Positions 33,159 through 41,278 of a stretch of 64,000 nucleotides of DNA are shown piece by piece. Both the position numbers and the translations under genes were made by a program. Origin of the DNA: an uncultured Fibrobacter sp. (GTDB taxonomy: Bacteria; Fibrobacterota; Fibrobacteria; Fibrobacterales; Fibrobacteraceae); assembly GCF_900316465.1 (NCBI RefSeq), contig NZ_ONDD01000010.1, forward strand, positions 33,400 through 97,399, read 5' to 3'. The notes beneath the pieces were generated by a model. That model had not been told where the DNA came from. It saw only the letters and a list, made by a program, of their open reading frames with translations, and did no database searches. Each line of letters begins with the position of its first letter. Within the stretch, counting starts at the first letter, position 1.

Positions 33159-34130
33159 TTATTCATCCTTCACGCAACGGACAGAATTCGCAGTGGCCTT
33201 AACACCATAACTAACGCCCCAATAGTGGTAGAGGTTGGAGTAGTTCAAGAGCATGATGTTCGCGGATTCTTTACAAATATCGTAATTATATTCAAGAATA
33301 CACTCGCAGTCCCCATAGTCGTTAATGGTCTCAGTAGAACTCCAGAACATCGCGTAATTGCCCTCATCGTAGTAAACCCCACTGACCTCCCTTGAGCCAG
33401 CAGGAAATGCCGAGAAACCATAATCATCAGTACCGTTGCCGCCATCGGACCAACCACTTGCCGACATAAGCCTCATAGCCGCGGAATCTCCAACAGCGCT
33501 GACAAGATTCTCCCACTCATCTTGCGTAGGCAAATGCCAACCTTCAGGACAAATTCCTCGCACCGGATATGTCAGCGAACAATCCGCTTCTACCCCTTCC
33601 CCGCCTATTCCACATCCCTTGCCGTTTGTACTCCACATGCCAACACTATCCATAGCCGCAGACCAAGTATAAAGACGACCGTATTTGGTGCAGTTAGACG
33701 GATCATTGTTATAGCACCAGCTAGTGGAATCAGAGGTGTACTCCTTAGATTCGTTATCCACAAATTTATAGGGAACACCAGTATAAGCATAATTCAGATT
33801 TTCAGCCATCCAGGTCTGCGTACCGATTTTCACAGTCTTGTAGGCCTGACCGTCGCGGGAGTCCGTCATAGTCCCCTTAACTACAAGCGAGGAATCCTCA
33901 TCGTTCACGGGAACACTGCTACTCGACGACAACATCACAGAAGAACTACTAGATTGCGTCGCATCGCTCGCAATCACGCTGGAGGAACTGCTCAAATCAT
34001 TGCAGTCCCCGCAAACAGACGAAGATGAATCCTCATTGGAGCCGGTCACAGGCCCGCTACTAGCATCGTCGCCGCAAGCGACCAACACCACAGCAACAAG
34101 TCCAAACGCAAACAACTTCTTAAAAGTCAT
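33159..34130 (-). CDS. FISUMP-domain lipoprotein
   Basis: 323 residues. Signal MTFKKLFAFGLVAVVLVACG, Ser-rich linker (about 25-85, with CGDCND), FISUMP domain (about 88-322): DSRDGQAYKTVKIGTQTWMA, YGRLYTWSAAMDSVG, CPEGWHLPTQDEWENL, YAMFWSSTETIND and SVRCVKDE. Extra Cys pairs (GCGIGG, DCSLTY, DCECILEYNYDIC) suggest added disulfide loops relative to its downstream twin. TATATTTG at 34163-34156 and GAGG before the ATG give a conventional leader. Confidence 0.85.
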   Translation of the reverse strand: MTFKKLFAFGLVAVVLVACGDDASSGPVTGSNEDSSSSVCGDCNDLSSSSSVIASDATQSSSSSVMLSSSSSVPVNDEDSSLVVKGTMTDSRDGQAYKTVKIGTQTWMAENLNYAYTGVPYKFVDNESKEYTSDSTSWCYNNDPSNCTKYGRLYTWSAAMDSVGMWSTNGKGCGIGGEGVEADCSLTYPVRGICPEGWHLPTQDEWENLVSAVGDSAAMRLMSASGWSDGGNGTDDYGFSAFPAGSREVSGVYYDEGNYAMFWSSTETINDYGDCECILEYNYDICKESANIMLLNYSNLYHYWGVSYGVKATANSVRCVKDE

Positions 34131-34155
34131 AAGAACCTCACTAACTTAACACATA

Positions 34156-34163
34156 CAAATATA
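34156..34163 (-). promoter_or_regulatory. -7 element of the FISUMP gene pair
   Basis: TATATTTG on the minus strand, about 25 nt before the ATG at 34130; here a Shine-Dalgarno (GAGG) is present, unlike at the leaderless genes. Confidence 0.5.
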
Positions 34164-34226
34164 CATTTCGCACCCCGTCGAATTTAAAAACAGAGACCAT
34201 ATGGAAAGGATACGCCACTTTTTTTC

Positions 34227-34234
34227 TATCTTAC
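34227..34234 (+). promoter_or_regulatory. -7 element 6 nt before mqnC
   Basis: TATCTTAC-TCACCG-ATG; no ribosome site. Confidence 0.45.
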
Positions 34235-34240
34235 TCACCG

Positions 34241-35275
34241 ATGAATTCCCTTTTGCAAAAATCTGTGGATGGCGTTCGGCTTACACCGGCCGAGGCTCTC
34301 ACCATTTTGAAGAACGCCCCGTGGACCGAGGTGGTGCAGGCTGGTGATTTAATCCGCAAGCGCATGCACCCCGAAGGCAAAGTGGGCTACACGGCTTTTC
34401 GCATTGTGAATTACACGAATGTCTGCGAAATCACTTGCAGTTTTTGCAGCTTTTGCCGCCCGGCGCATAGTCCAGAAGCCTACGTGCTTAGTTTGGACGA
34501 AATCCGCCAGAAGACTCTTGAAGCAAAAGCCAAGGGTGCCGACCAGATTTTTCTGCAGGGCGGCGTGAATAAGGACATTCCGCTCAGCTATTACACCGAC
34601 GTCCTGAAAATGCTTACGCAAGAACTCGGCGTAAAAGTCCGCGGATTTTCGCCGGTGGAACTCGTGCGCATCGCCGAATTCAACGGGATTTCCCTCGATG
34701 AGCTGCTCGATATTTTCAAGGAAGCAGGCCTCAGCTCCGTTCCCGGTGCCGGTGCAGAAATACTCTCCGACCGCATGCGCCAAATCTTGAGTCCGAAAAA
34801 GCTCCCGGCGCAAAAATGGTGCGACACGCTTGCCGCCTGCCACAAGAAAGGGCTCCCCGGCAGCGCGAACATTGTTTTCGGAAGCGTCGAAACGCCCGAA
34901 GAAATCATCGAGCATCTAGATTACGTGCGCAAGACTCAAGATATTGCAAACGGGTTCAAGAGCTTTGTGGTTTGGACATTCCAGCCGCAGACAGACAAGT
35001 TCCCCATCCGCCACGTGCGCGGCGACGAATACCTGAAACTTTTGGCCTTAAGCCGAATCTTCCTCGACAACATCCCCCACATCGAAGTTTCGCTCCTTGG
35101 AATGGGACTTTCGCTCGGCGAACTCGGCCTGCACGCCGGCGCCGACGACATCAACAGCATCGTCATCGAAGAAAACGTGCTCCAGAACCACGGCCTCACG
35201 ACCATCGAACAAGCTGAAAATTTCATCAAAAACGCCGGTTTTACCCCCTACCGCCGCTCTCTAAACTTCGATTAA
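34241..35275 (+). CDS. mqnC: Cyclic dehypoxanthinyl futalosine synthase
   Basis: 344 residues. Radical-SAM enzyme of the futalosine route to menaquinone; it cyclises dehypoxanthine futalosine. Cluster motif C62-EIT-C66-SF-C69 in the YTNVCEITCSFCSF context. MqnC-type segments: QIFLQGGVNKDIPLSYY, FSPVELVRIAE, GLSSVPGAGAEILSDRMRQI and SANIVFGSVETPEEIIEHL; the last two distinguish it from MqnE. Other mqn genes are not nearby. Probable leaderless start with TATCTTAC 6 nt upstream. Confidence 0.88.
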   Translation: MNSLLQKSVDGVRLTPAEALTILKNAPWTEVVQAGDLIRKRMHPEGKVGYTAFRIVNYTNVCEITCSFCSFCRPAHSPEAYVLSLDEIRQKTLEAKAKGADQIFLQGGVNKDIPLSYYTDVLKMLTQELGVKVRGFSPVELVRIAEFNGISLDELLDIFKEAGLSSVPGAGAEILSDRMRQILSPKKLPAQKWCDTLAACHKKGLPGSANIVFGSVETPEEIIEHLDYVRKTQDIANGFKSFVVWTFQPQTDKFPIRHVRGDEYLKLLALSRIFLDNIPHIEVSLLGMGLSLGELGLHAGADDINSIVIEENVLQNHGLTTIEQAENFIKNAGFTPYRRSLNFD

Positions 35276-35278
35276 GGC

Positions 35279-35317
35279 AAAAAAAAACACCGGTCAGCCA
35301 ATGGAGCTTAACCGGTA
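35279..35317 (-). terminator. Terminator of the small-peptide transcript
   Basis: Minus strand ACCGGT-TA-AGC...GCT-G-ACCGGT hairpin followed by a run of nine T. Confidence 0.75.
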
Positions 35318-35360
35318 ATCACCAGAGAGAGAAATCTAAAAAAAATAGCCAGGCGGCAAA

Positions 35361-35423
35361 TTAAGCGCGCTTGGCGTACTTCTTGAAGCTCTTGACCAGC
35401 AGGGCAGCGAGAATGCAGTACAT
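35361..35423 (-). CDS. Candidate 20-residue peptide MYCILAALLVKSFKKYAKRA
   Basis: ATG at 35423 with GGAAGGA 4 nt upstream, stop at 35361. The product is a short hydrophobic segment (YCILAALLV) followed by a basic amphipathic end (KSFKKYAKRA), like small membrane-active or membrane-anchored peptides. It has its own promoter (TTG-N20-TAAATTTG at 35508-35478) and a strong terminator (35317-35279), giving a transcript of about 190 nt. The transcript might instead act as an RNA. No homologue is known to me. Confidence 0.5.
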   Translation of the reverse strand: MYCILAALLVKSFKKYAKRA

Positions 35424-35477
35424 ATTTCCTTCCATCCTTTATTTTCGACGTTTTATCGCCATTTTTTAACAGCGCGC

Positions 35478-35508
35478 CAAATTTAACAAAAATTTACTAA
35501 CGCGTCAA
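35478..35508 (-). promoter_or_regulatory. Promoter of the small-peptide transcript
   Basis: TTG (35508-35506; within TTGACG), exact 20-nt spacer, TAAATTTG (35485-35478). Same geometry as the carB promoter. Confidence 0.65.
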
Positions 35509-35587
35509 GGGGAAAAAGTATATATTCAGCGACTTTTTTCGAAAAATTTATTATCCGGGCTGTAGCAGGGATGAGGCCGCCCCCGCC

Positions 35588-35619
35588 TTGGTCTTTTTCT
35601 GTAAAAATTGGTAAATTTG
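35588..35619 (+). promoter_or_regulatory. Promoter of batD
   Basis: TTG at 35588, 21-nt spacer, TAAATTTG at 35612-35619, then GGGC and the ATG: leaderless geometry. Confidence 0.55.
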
Positions 35620-35623
35620 GGGC

Positions 35624-37432
35624 ATGAAACGAATTACCTTATTTTGCCTAGCCGCTGCCCTGTGCGTATCTGCACGGCCGTCCCTGCAAGTGGACCGGGA
35701 ACGCGTGGAATCGGGCAAGACCTTTGGACTCCAGCTTGTATTCCCTTTAGCAGAACTTCCTGAAAACCGTAGCGATTTGCAGATGGAACCTGCAAACGGA
35801 TTCACCCTCATGGGAATCGACAGTACCGACCAGGTGATTCGCCCCAGCATGGAAGACATGTTCAATTCGTTTTTCAGTGGCGGAAGTCGCAGCGGTTACA
35901 AAGCCCGCGTTTACACCTTTAAGCTGAAAGCCCCGAAAAAGACGGGCCGACTCAGCGTCGGACAGATTTTCTTAACCATCGACGGACAAAAACGCAACCT
36001 TACCGGCGATGTTCCTATTACCATTCAGCGCGCCTACACCGACGACGCTCTGGCCGTTAGCCTGACTCCGAGCAAAAAGTCCATTTACGAAGGCGAACAG
36101 TTCAGCGTGACGCTCGGATTCCACACCTTCGAGCACTTTGAAGGCGGCCTGCAGGCCACCGACATGAACACAGGCGACGATTTTATTGTACACCGTAGCG
36201 ATCTTTCGAGCATGAAGTTCGAACCGGTCGAAGGTAGCCGTCGCGAAATGCAGGCCAGCGCCAAGTTCGCCTGGCTCAGCCCCACCAAGAGCGGCAACCT
36301 GCAAATTCCGCCGTTCAAGTTCAAGTACACCAAGCGCGGCGAGCCCAAGGTGGTTGAAGAGAAAAAGCAAATGGGCGGCATGTCGTTCCATGCTCAATCG
36401 ATTCGTCAGGAATCTGTTGAAACCGAAACGCAGACCCCCACGGTGAACATTACGGTAAAGCCGCTGCCTACCGAAGGCAAGCCCGCCAACTTTAGCGGCA
36501 TGGTCGGTAGTTACACCTTTAATGCAGACTTCGACCGCACCAACCTCAAGGTCGGCGAAGCCATGACGCTCACCATCAACATCAGAGGTGACGGTCTGCC
36601 GGGTTCCATTACCGACCCCAAGCTCCCCGACTTTGGCGAGTTCCGCTCGGTGCCGCCCGAAAACGAAATCAACAAGAAGATTGTCGGCAACAAGGTGGTG
36701 ACCACCAAGAACATTCGCGTGTTCCTGTACCCGAAAAAGAAGGGTGAATTCACCATTCCCGAAATTTCTTACTCCTGGTTTAACCCCAGCAAAAAGGCTT
36801 ACGAAACCGCCAAGGCCGGCCCCTGGAATGTTGTCGTAGAAAAGGGTGAAGCCGCTGCCGAGGCAATCTTCCAGGCACCGGTCGCCCAAGGCCCCGCTGC
36901 CGTGCAGAAGCAAGAAATTGAATCGCTGGGTTCTGACATTCGCTTTATCCATAAGGTGAACGACGCCAGCGACACGACCGCCCCCTACAAGAGCATTCTT
37001 TACTGGGTGATCTTTGCCGCCGCGATTCCTTTCTACCTGATTGTAACATTTGCCGTGCGTAGCCGCCGCAAGCACAACAGCGATGCAGCCCTGGTGCGTA
37101 AGGGCAAGGCCGACAAGATGCTCAAGGCCCGTTTTGCAAACGCCCGCGAAGCATTAAAGAAGGGCGACGCCAAGGCACTTTATGCCGCCCTCGAAAACGG
37201 CTTGATCGATTACCTGAGCGACAAGACCAACCTGGAATTCAAGGGCATGACTCGCCCGCAAATGAAGGAAGAACTTGCCAAGCTTGGTATTAAGGCCGAA
37301 ACGATTGCGGCCATTGACAGCTGGCTTGAAAAGTGCGCGTTCGCGCGTTTTGCTCCGGTGAATCCGACCAAGGACGAACAGGAACAAATGTTGAAAGATG
37401 TCGAAAAATTGTGCGAAGGATTGAAGGTATAA
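35624..37432 (+). CDS. batD: BatD-family protein
   Basis: 602 residues. Signal peptide (about 1-17), then repeated immunoglobulin-like beta domains (about 18-420; RVYTFKLKAPKKTGRLSVGQ is typical of the BatD fold), a transmembrane helix near 450-470 (ILYWVIFAAAIPFYLIVTFA), and a cytoplasmic helical C-terminus. Bat (Bacteroides aerotolerance) proteins work with MoxR ATPases and VWA-domain proteins; the exact activity is unknown. It is followed after 1 nt by the BatE-like gene; batA, batB and moxR are not in the window. Confidence 0.85.
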   Translation: MKRITLFCLAAALCVSARPSLQVDRERVESGKTFGLQLVFPLAELPENRSDLQMEPANGFTLMGIDSTDQVIRPSMEDMFNSFFSGGSRSGYKARVYTFKLKAPKKTGRLSVGQIFLTIDGQKRNLTGDVPITIQRAYTDDALAVSLTPSKKSIYEGEQFSVTLGFHTFEHFEGGLQATDMNTGDDFIVHRSDLSSMKFEPVEGSRREMQASAKFAWLSPTKSGNLQIPPFKFKYTKRGEPKVVEEKKQMGGMSFHAQSIRQESVETETQTPTVNITVKPLPTEGKPANFSGMVGSYTFNADFDRTNLKVGEAMTLTINIRGDGLPGSITDPKLPDFGEFRSVPPENEINKKIVGNKVVTTKNIRVFLYPKKKGEFTIPEISYSWFNPSKKAYETAKAGPWNVVVEKGEAAAEAIFQAPVAQGPAAVQKQEIESLGSDIRFIHKVNDASDTTAPYKSILYWVIFAAAIPFYLIVTFAVRSRRKHNSDAALVRKGKADKMLKARFANAREALKKGDAKALYAALENGLIDYLSDKTNLEFKGMTRPQMKEELAKLGIKAETIAAIDSWLEKCAFARFAPVNPTKDEQEQMLKDVEKLCEGLKV

Positions 37433-37433
37433 T

Positions 37434-38201
37434 ATGAAACTGAAAGTATTTATCTTTTTCGCCATGATGGTCGCTTTGGCGACAGCAGGTTTTGCGGCAG
37501 AACATTGCAACGGGATTGAATCCGGCGTCGTCTATTATAACGAAGGTGAGTTCGAGCGAGCCATTGACGAATGGCGCACCTGCGTTGACAACGGCGTCGA
37601 AAATTCAGACCTTTACTACAACTTAGGCAACGCCTACTTTAGAGAAGGCAAGATCGGTTTTGCCATTTACTATTACAAGTCGGCACTCCGCCTGGCCCCC
37701 AACAACGACGACATTATTCACAACCTCAAGTACGCGCAGGCCATGACCCGCGACAAGGTGGAAGAAGACGGTGAAGAAAACCCGCTTCTCTCCGGCCTGT
37801 TCAAAGCCCACCACGCGCTTTCTTTAAGGACTCAAATGTGGGTATTGCTCGGGATTTTCTGGGCAATTGCACTTGCCGCAATCGCAAGACGCATCAGTCG
37901 TAGCGGTAGGGCAAAGAACGTGCTGATTGGCGTCATGTTTGCGCTGTCTAGCGTTTTCTGCATTATCGCCATGAGTGCCGGCTACAAGATTTTTGTCGCC
38001 GAAACCGACATCGAAGGCGTCGTAACCGCCAAGGATGCCGACGTGACCAGCGCCCCGAACAACAAGTCGCAAACGCTGAACACGCTTTCTGAAGGCACCA
38101 CATTCGAAGTGCTTTCGGAACAGGGTGGTTTCGTCGAAATCCGCCTCGGTGAAAAAATCCGCGGCTTTGTCAAAACAAGCGACGTCGGAATCGTGAAATA
38201 A
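37434..38201 (+). CDS. batE: BatE-like TPR and SH3-domain membrane protein
   Basis: 255 residues. Signal peptide (about 1-21), TPR repeats (about 30-100; SGVVYYNEGEFERAIDEWRT, LYYNLGNAYFREGKIGFAIY, YYKSALRLAPNNDDI), two transmembrane helices (about 137-155 and 162-183), and a bacterial SH3 domain at the C-terminus (VTSAPNNKSQTLNTLSEGTT and VEIRLGEKIRGFVKTSDVGI). This order matches BatE. The gap to batD is 1 nt, implying translational coupling. The SH3 domain suggests contact with cell wall or partner proteins. Confidence 0.82.
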   Translation: MKLKVFIFFAMMVALATAGFAAEHCNGIESGVVYYNEGEFERAIDEWRTCVDNGVENSDLYYNLGNAYFREGKIGFAIYYYKSALRLAPNNDDIIHNLKYAQAMTRDKVEEDGEENPLLSGLFKAHHALSLRTQMWVLLGIFWAIALAAIARRISRSGRAKNVLIGVMFALSSVFCIIAMSAGYKIFVAETDIEGVVTAKDADVTSAPNNKSQTLNTLSEGTTFEVLSEQGGFVEIRLGEKIRGFVKTSDVGIVK

Positions 38202-38218
38202 AACAGCGCCTCGGGCCG

Positions 38219-38659
38219 ATGAAACATCGCCAGAAAAAACGAATTCCCATGAACCGCTCGCAGATGATGCAGGCGGTTCATTCCATAGATACGAAACCAG
38301 AAATTTTGGTACGCCGGGCTCTTTTTAAAGCGGGGCTGCGCTACAGACTCCACCGCCGCGATTTGCCAGGCACGCCCGACCTGTATATTCTTAAATACGG
38401 CGTGGTCATCTTTATCAACGGTTGTTTCTGGCACCAACACGGCTGCAAGTTCACCAGTCGCCCCAAAAGCAATCCCGAATTCTGGAACGAAAAATTTACG
38501 AACAATGTCGTTCGCGACATCAAAACCAACTGGAAGCTTTCGCTACAAGGCTACCGCGTCGCCACCGTTTGGGAATGTTCCATCAAGAACGATTTCGACC
38601 ATACCATTGAACGTCTCAAGGCTTTTATCAAGAGCGACGAAGAAAGCATTGAAATTTGA
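38219..38659 (+). CDS. vsr: Very short patch repair (Vsr) endonuclease
   Basis: 146 residues. Nicks DNA 5' of the T in T:G mismatches that arise by deamination of 5-methylcytosine. Family motifs are complete: MNRSQMMQAVHSIDTKPEIL, LRYRLHRRDLPGTPDL with the catalytic Asp54, VIFINGCFWHQHGCKF with His72/His74, and VRDIKTNWKL. The start may be Met11 (MNRSQMM), which fits the family N-terminus better. No cytosine methyltransferase is adjacent, unlike the usual dcm-vsr pairing. It lies 17 nt after batE. Confidence 0.9.
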   Translation: MKHRQKKRIPMNRSQMMQAVHSIDTKPEILVRRALFKAGLRYRLHRRDLPGTPDLYILKYGVVIFINGCFWHQHGCKFTSRPKSNPEFWNEKFTNNVVRDIKTNWKLSLQGYRVATVWECSIKNDFDHTIERLKAFIKSDEESIEI

Positions 38660-38688
38660 GTCGCACACGATAAAAAAGACTATCTTTC
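38656..38688 (+). promoter_or_regulatory. Likely promoter of the zinc-ribbon membrane protein gene
   Basis: TTG (38656-38658), 22-nt spacer, TATCTTTC (38681-38688), then a leader with AGGAGG. Confidence 0.4.
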
Positions 38689-38709
38689 TAACAGATTTTA
38701 GGAGGCGTT

Positions 38710-39165
38710 ATGCAGATGAATTATGCAGAATGGGTTTGCCCGGAATGCAAGACCAAGAATCGCGAAGCTTGCAACATGTGGATGTACGGCAGCCCAATTC
38801 GCGAGTGCAAGGCCTGTCGCAGCGAATACCTGGACAGGCGTTGGCGCGAGGTGGCAATTGACGGTTTCGACCCGCGCAGCAAGAATGCAAAATTCTACGC
38901 GAAGGGAGCGCTGTTCCTTTTGTCGATGGCGATAATCTGCGGAGTCTTGCTCCAAACTTCTGTCGTACAAGGGAGCAATTCCACAAAGCTTACCCTGGCG
39001 TGTATTCTATGCTCGCTATTCGGCATCGTCAGCGGAGTCATCGCGCTCCGCATCAAGCTCGGCTTTGCCACCAAGGACAATAGTAAGCACATGGCCGAAT
39101 CGAAGGCCCGCTTAGGCGACCCGCAGTATGTCGAAAAATTGAGGAAGTACGGATACAAAGTTTAA
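38710..39165 (+). CDS. Membrane protein with N-terminal zinc ribbon
   Basis: 151 residues. CPEC (about 10-13) and CKAC (about 33-36) form a probable zinc ribbon, followed by a basic region, two transmembrane helices (about 60-78 and 90-113: LTLACILCSLFGIVSGVIAL) and a charged C-terminal tail (HMAESKARLGDPQYVEKLRK). A perfect AGGAGG lies 4 nt before the first ATG and 10 nt before a second in-frame ATG at 38716, which may be the real start. Not assigned to a family; the zinc-ribbon plus two-helix layout is common among uncharacterised envelope proteins. Confidence 0.7.
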   Translation: MQMNYAEWVCPECKTKNREACNMWMYGSPIRECKACRSEYLDRRWREVAIDGFDPRSKNAKFYAKGALFLLSMAIICGVLLQTSVVQGSNSTKLTLACILCSLFGIVSGVIALRIKLGFATKDNSKHMAESKARLGDPQYVEKLRKYGYKV

Positions 39166-39180
39166 AGAGCGAGTTCAACT

Positions 39181-40116
39181 ATGCACATTCTTGAAAAAAT
39201 CAGTGAATTTGTGGGTAAGTGGATGGCGGTCGTGGTTTTGGCCATCGCGGCGCTTTCGCTGTTTGTCCCGAAAGCGACGCTTTGGATAGAACTCTCGTGG
39301 GTGAATTACCTGCTGATGGTCGTAATGTTCGGCATGGGGCTTACGCTCAAGCTGACCGATTTTGCACTTGTATTTGCGCGACCGAAAGAAATCACCATCG
39401 GATGTGCAGCGCAGTTTATCGTGATGCCAGCCCTTGCATTTTTGCTTTCCAAGGCGTTCGGACTTGACGCCGCATTGATGGCGGGCGTTGTTCTCGTAGG
39501 CACATGCCCGGGCGGCACCTCCAGTAACGTCATCACTTATCTTTCGAAAGGCGACGTGGCGCTTTCTGTAGGCATGACAAGCGTGAACACGCTGCTCGCG
39601 CCCGTATTGACGCCGGCAATCACCTACCTGCTTTTGCGCACCACCGTGAACGTGGATGTGATGGCGATGTTCCTTTCTATCGTGAAGGTCGTGATTGTGC
39701 CGATTGCGCTTGGGTTCGTCATCAACAAGTTCTTTGGCAAGTGGACAGCCCGCGCTGTGAAGGTGTTACCGCTCGTTTCCGTGATTGCGATTGCGATGAT
39801 TGTGGCTGCAGTTGTCTCGCACAATGCTTCGAAGATTCTCTCTACCGGTGCTATCGTATTCGCCGTCGTGATTCTCCATAATCTGCTCGGCTACGGCTGC
39901 GGTTTTGGCCTCGGCAAACTGCTAAAATTCTCGACGCCCAAGACGAAGGCGCTTTCCATCGAAATCGGCATGCAGAATTCCGGACTCGCCACAAGCCTTG
40001 CGGCGACCGCTTTCTCGTCGCTTGCGATGGCGACAGTTCCCGGCGCCATCTTCTCCGTATGGCACAACATCTCCGGCGCGATACTCGCGAACATTTACCG
40101 CCGGTGGGAAAAATAA
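39181..40116 (+). CDS. Bile acid:sodium symporter (BASS) family transporter
   Basis: 311 residues, about ten transmembrane helices. Family signatures: LLMVVMFGMGLTLKLTDF, GVVLVGTCPGGTSSNVITYL (the conserved GxxPGGxxSN crossover motif) and IEIGMQNSGLATSLA (the EIGMQNSGLA motif). BASS proteins are Na+-coupled carriers of bile acids, steroids, pyruvate or other organic anions; the substrate is not predictable. GAG-like ribosome site upstream. It follows the zinc-ribbon protein after 15 nt and precedes the acetyltransferase by 3 nt. Confidence 0.9.
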   Translation: MHILEKISEFVGKWMAVVVLAIAALSLFVPKATLWIELSWVNYLLMVVMFGMGLTLKLTDFALVFARPKEITIGCAAQFIVMPALAFLLSKAFGLDAALMAGVVLVGTCPGGTSSNVITYLSKGDVALSVGMTSVNTLLAPVLTPAITYLLLRTTVNVDVMAMFLSIVKVVIVPIALGFVINKFFGKWTARAVKVLPLVSVIAIAMIVAAVVSHNASKILSTGAIVFAVVILHNLLGYGCGFGLGKLLKFSTPKTKALSIEIGMQNSGLATSLAATAFSSLAMATVPGAIFSVWHNISGAILANIYRRWEK

Positions 40117-40119
40117 AAC

Positions 40120-40524
40120 ATGGCCATTGAATACAAAGACATCCACGATTTTTCGGAACAAGATTTAAAGGACCTTTTCCTCTCCGTCGAATGGTCCTCG
40201 GGACATTTCCCCGACAAACTCGTCGTCGCGATGAAGAATTTCAAGACAGTCATCTCGGCCTGGGACGGCGACAAACTCATCGGCATGATTTGCGCGATGG
40301 ATGACGGCATCATGAACGCCTACGTGCATTACCTGCTCGTGCGCCCCGAATACCAGGGCAAAGGCATCGGCAAAGTCCTCGTCGACAAGGTCCATGAAAT
40401 ATACAAGGATTACCTCCGCATCGTCGTGGTCGCCTACAACGAAGAGCTCGCCTTCTACGAACATTGCGGCTTCAAGAAGGCAGACGATGCGAGCCCGATG
40501 TTTATTACCAGTTTGTGGACGTAG
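40120..40524 (+). CDS. GNAT-family N-acetyltransferase
   Basis: 134 residues, a single GNAT fold. The acetyl-CoA loop is VRPEYQGKGIGKVLVDKV (about 74-91), the expected R/Q-x-x-G-x-G/A motif; strand patterns YVHYLLV and LRIVVVAYNEELAFYEHCGF follow. Substrate unknown. It begins 3 nt after the BASS transporter, so the two are co-transcribed. It converges with the barnase-like gene (3-nt gap) and no terminator is visible between them. Confidence 0.85.
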   Translation: MAIEYKDIHDFSEQDLKDLFLSVEWSSGHFPDKLVVAMKNFKTVISAWDGDKLIGMICAMDDGIMNAYVHYLLVRPEYQGKGIGKVLVDKVHEIYKDYLRIVVVAYNEELAFYEHCGFKKADDASPMFITSLWT

Positions 40525-40527
40525 GGA

Positions 40528-41274
40528 TTAGCGGACTTCCAATTTATTGAAAGTCTCGTAGTGGTCTGCGGTATAGTAGATAACGCAATCTGATTGGTAA
40601 ATCAGGCGTTTCGTTCCGCGATTCTTGGCGGAGTAATCAACATCCGCTTCGTGATAATTTCCTTCGGGCAATGTGGGGTGATAATTATCCGGATTGTCCG
40701 CATAGTTGTTGAACGTATCGCCGCCGATCATTACGCCGATTGTTGTCCATGGATTAAAATTCCATTTATCGAAAGTCTTTCCGGTCTTAGATTCGTACAA
40801 GGACTTTCCTTCGTTCTTGCCGACATAGTTGCTCGGCAATTTATCGAACTTGCAGAGGTATGCCGCCACGGAATCCCTAGTCGTGTACAAGCCGGATTCT
40901 TCCACAGCTTCGTAAATCGACTTTATTGCAACGCTGGAGGAAGATTTTTCATCACTTGACGAGAGCTCAATTTGTTCACTACTTGAAGAAAAGCTTTTAT
41001 TGCTAGATGATGATTTATCTGAAGACGTGATCTTTTCACTACTAGACGATGTTTCTTTGCTTGCAGACGAAGATTCAACACGTTCACTGCTAGAAGAAAC
41101 CTTTTTGTCGCTAGACGAAGATGTTTCTTTCTTACTTGATGAAGACGACTTGCTTGATGACGTCAGTTCAATTTCATCGGAATCATCGCTAGAAATCGTC
41201 GGCGTAGAACACGCGACTAGGAAACCGATGAACAGAAAAGTAAGGCTATTAAAAAACATCTTTTTATTTTTCAT
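40528..41274 (-). CDS. Lipoprotein with barnase-type ribonuclease domain
   Basis: 248 residues from ATG 41274 (MKNKKMFFNSLTFLFIGFLV, lipobox LVAC, Cys22); a GTG at 41286 overlapping the upstream stop is an alternative start. A Ser/Lys/Glu linker (about 38-115) leads to a barnase/ribonuclease N1 domain (about 120-248): VAAYLCKFDKLPSNYVGKNE, GVMIGGDTFNN, and the active-site residues Glu209 (HEAD), Arg223 (TKRLIY) and His238 (TADHYETF), aligned with barnase Glu73, Arg87, His102. It should cleave single-stranded RNA after G outside the cytoplasm. No barstar-like inhibitor gene is adjacent. Confidence 0.85.
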   Translation of the reverse strand: MKNKKMFFNSLTFLFIGFLVACSTPTISSDDSDEIELTSSSKSSSSSKKETSSSSDKKVSSSSERVESSSASKETSSSSEKITSSDKSSSSNKSFSSSSEQIELSSSDEKSSSSVAIKSIYEAVEESGLYTTRDSVAAYLCKFDKLPSNYVGKNEGKSLYESKTGKTFDKWNFNPWTTIGVMIGGDTFNNYADNPDNYHPTLPEGNYHEADVDYSAKNRGTKRLIYQSDCVIYYTADHYETFNKLEVR

Positions 41275-41278
41275 TTTT

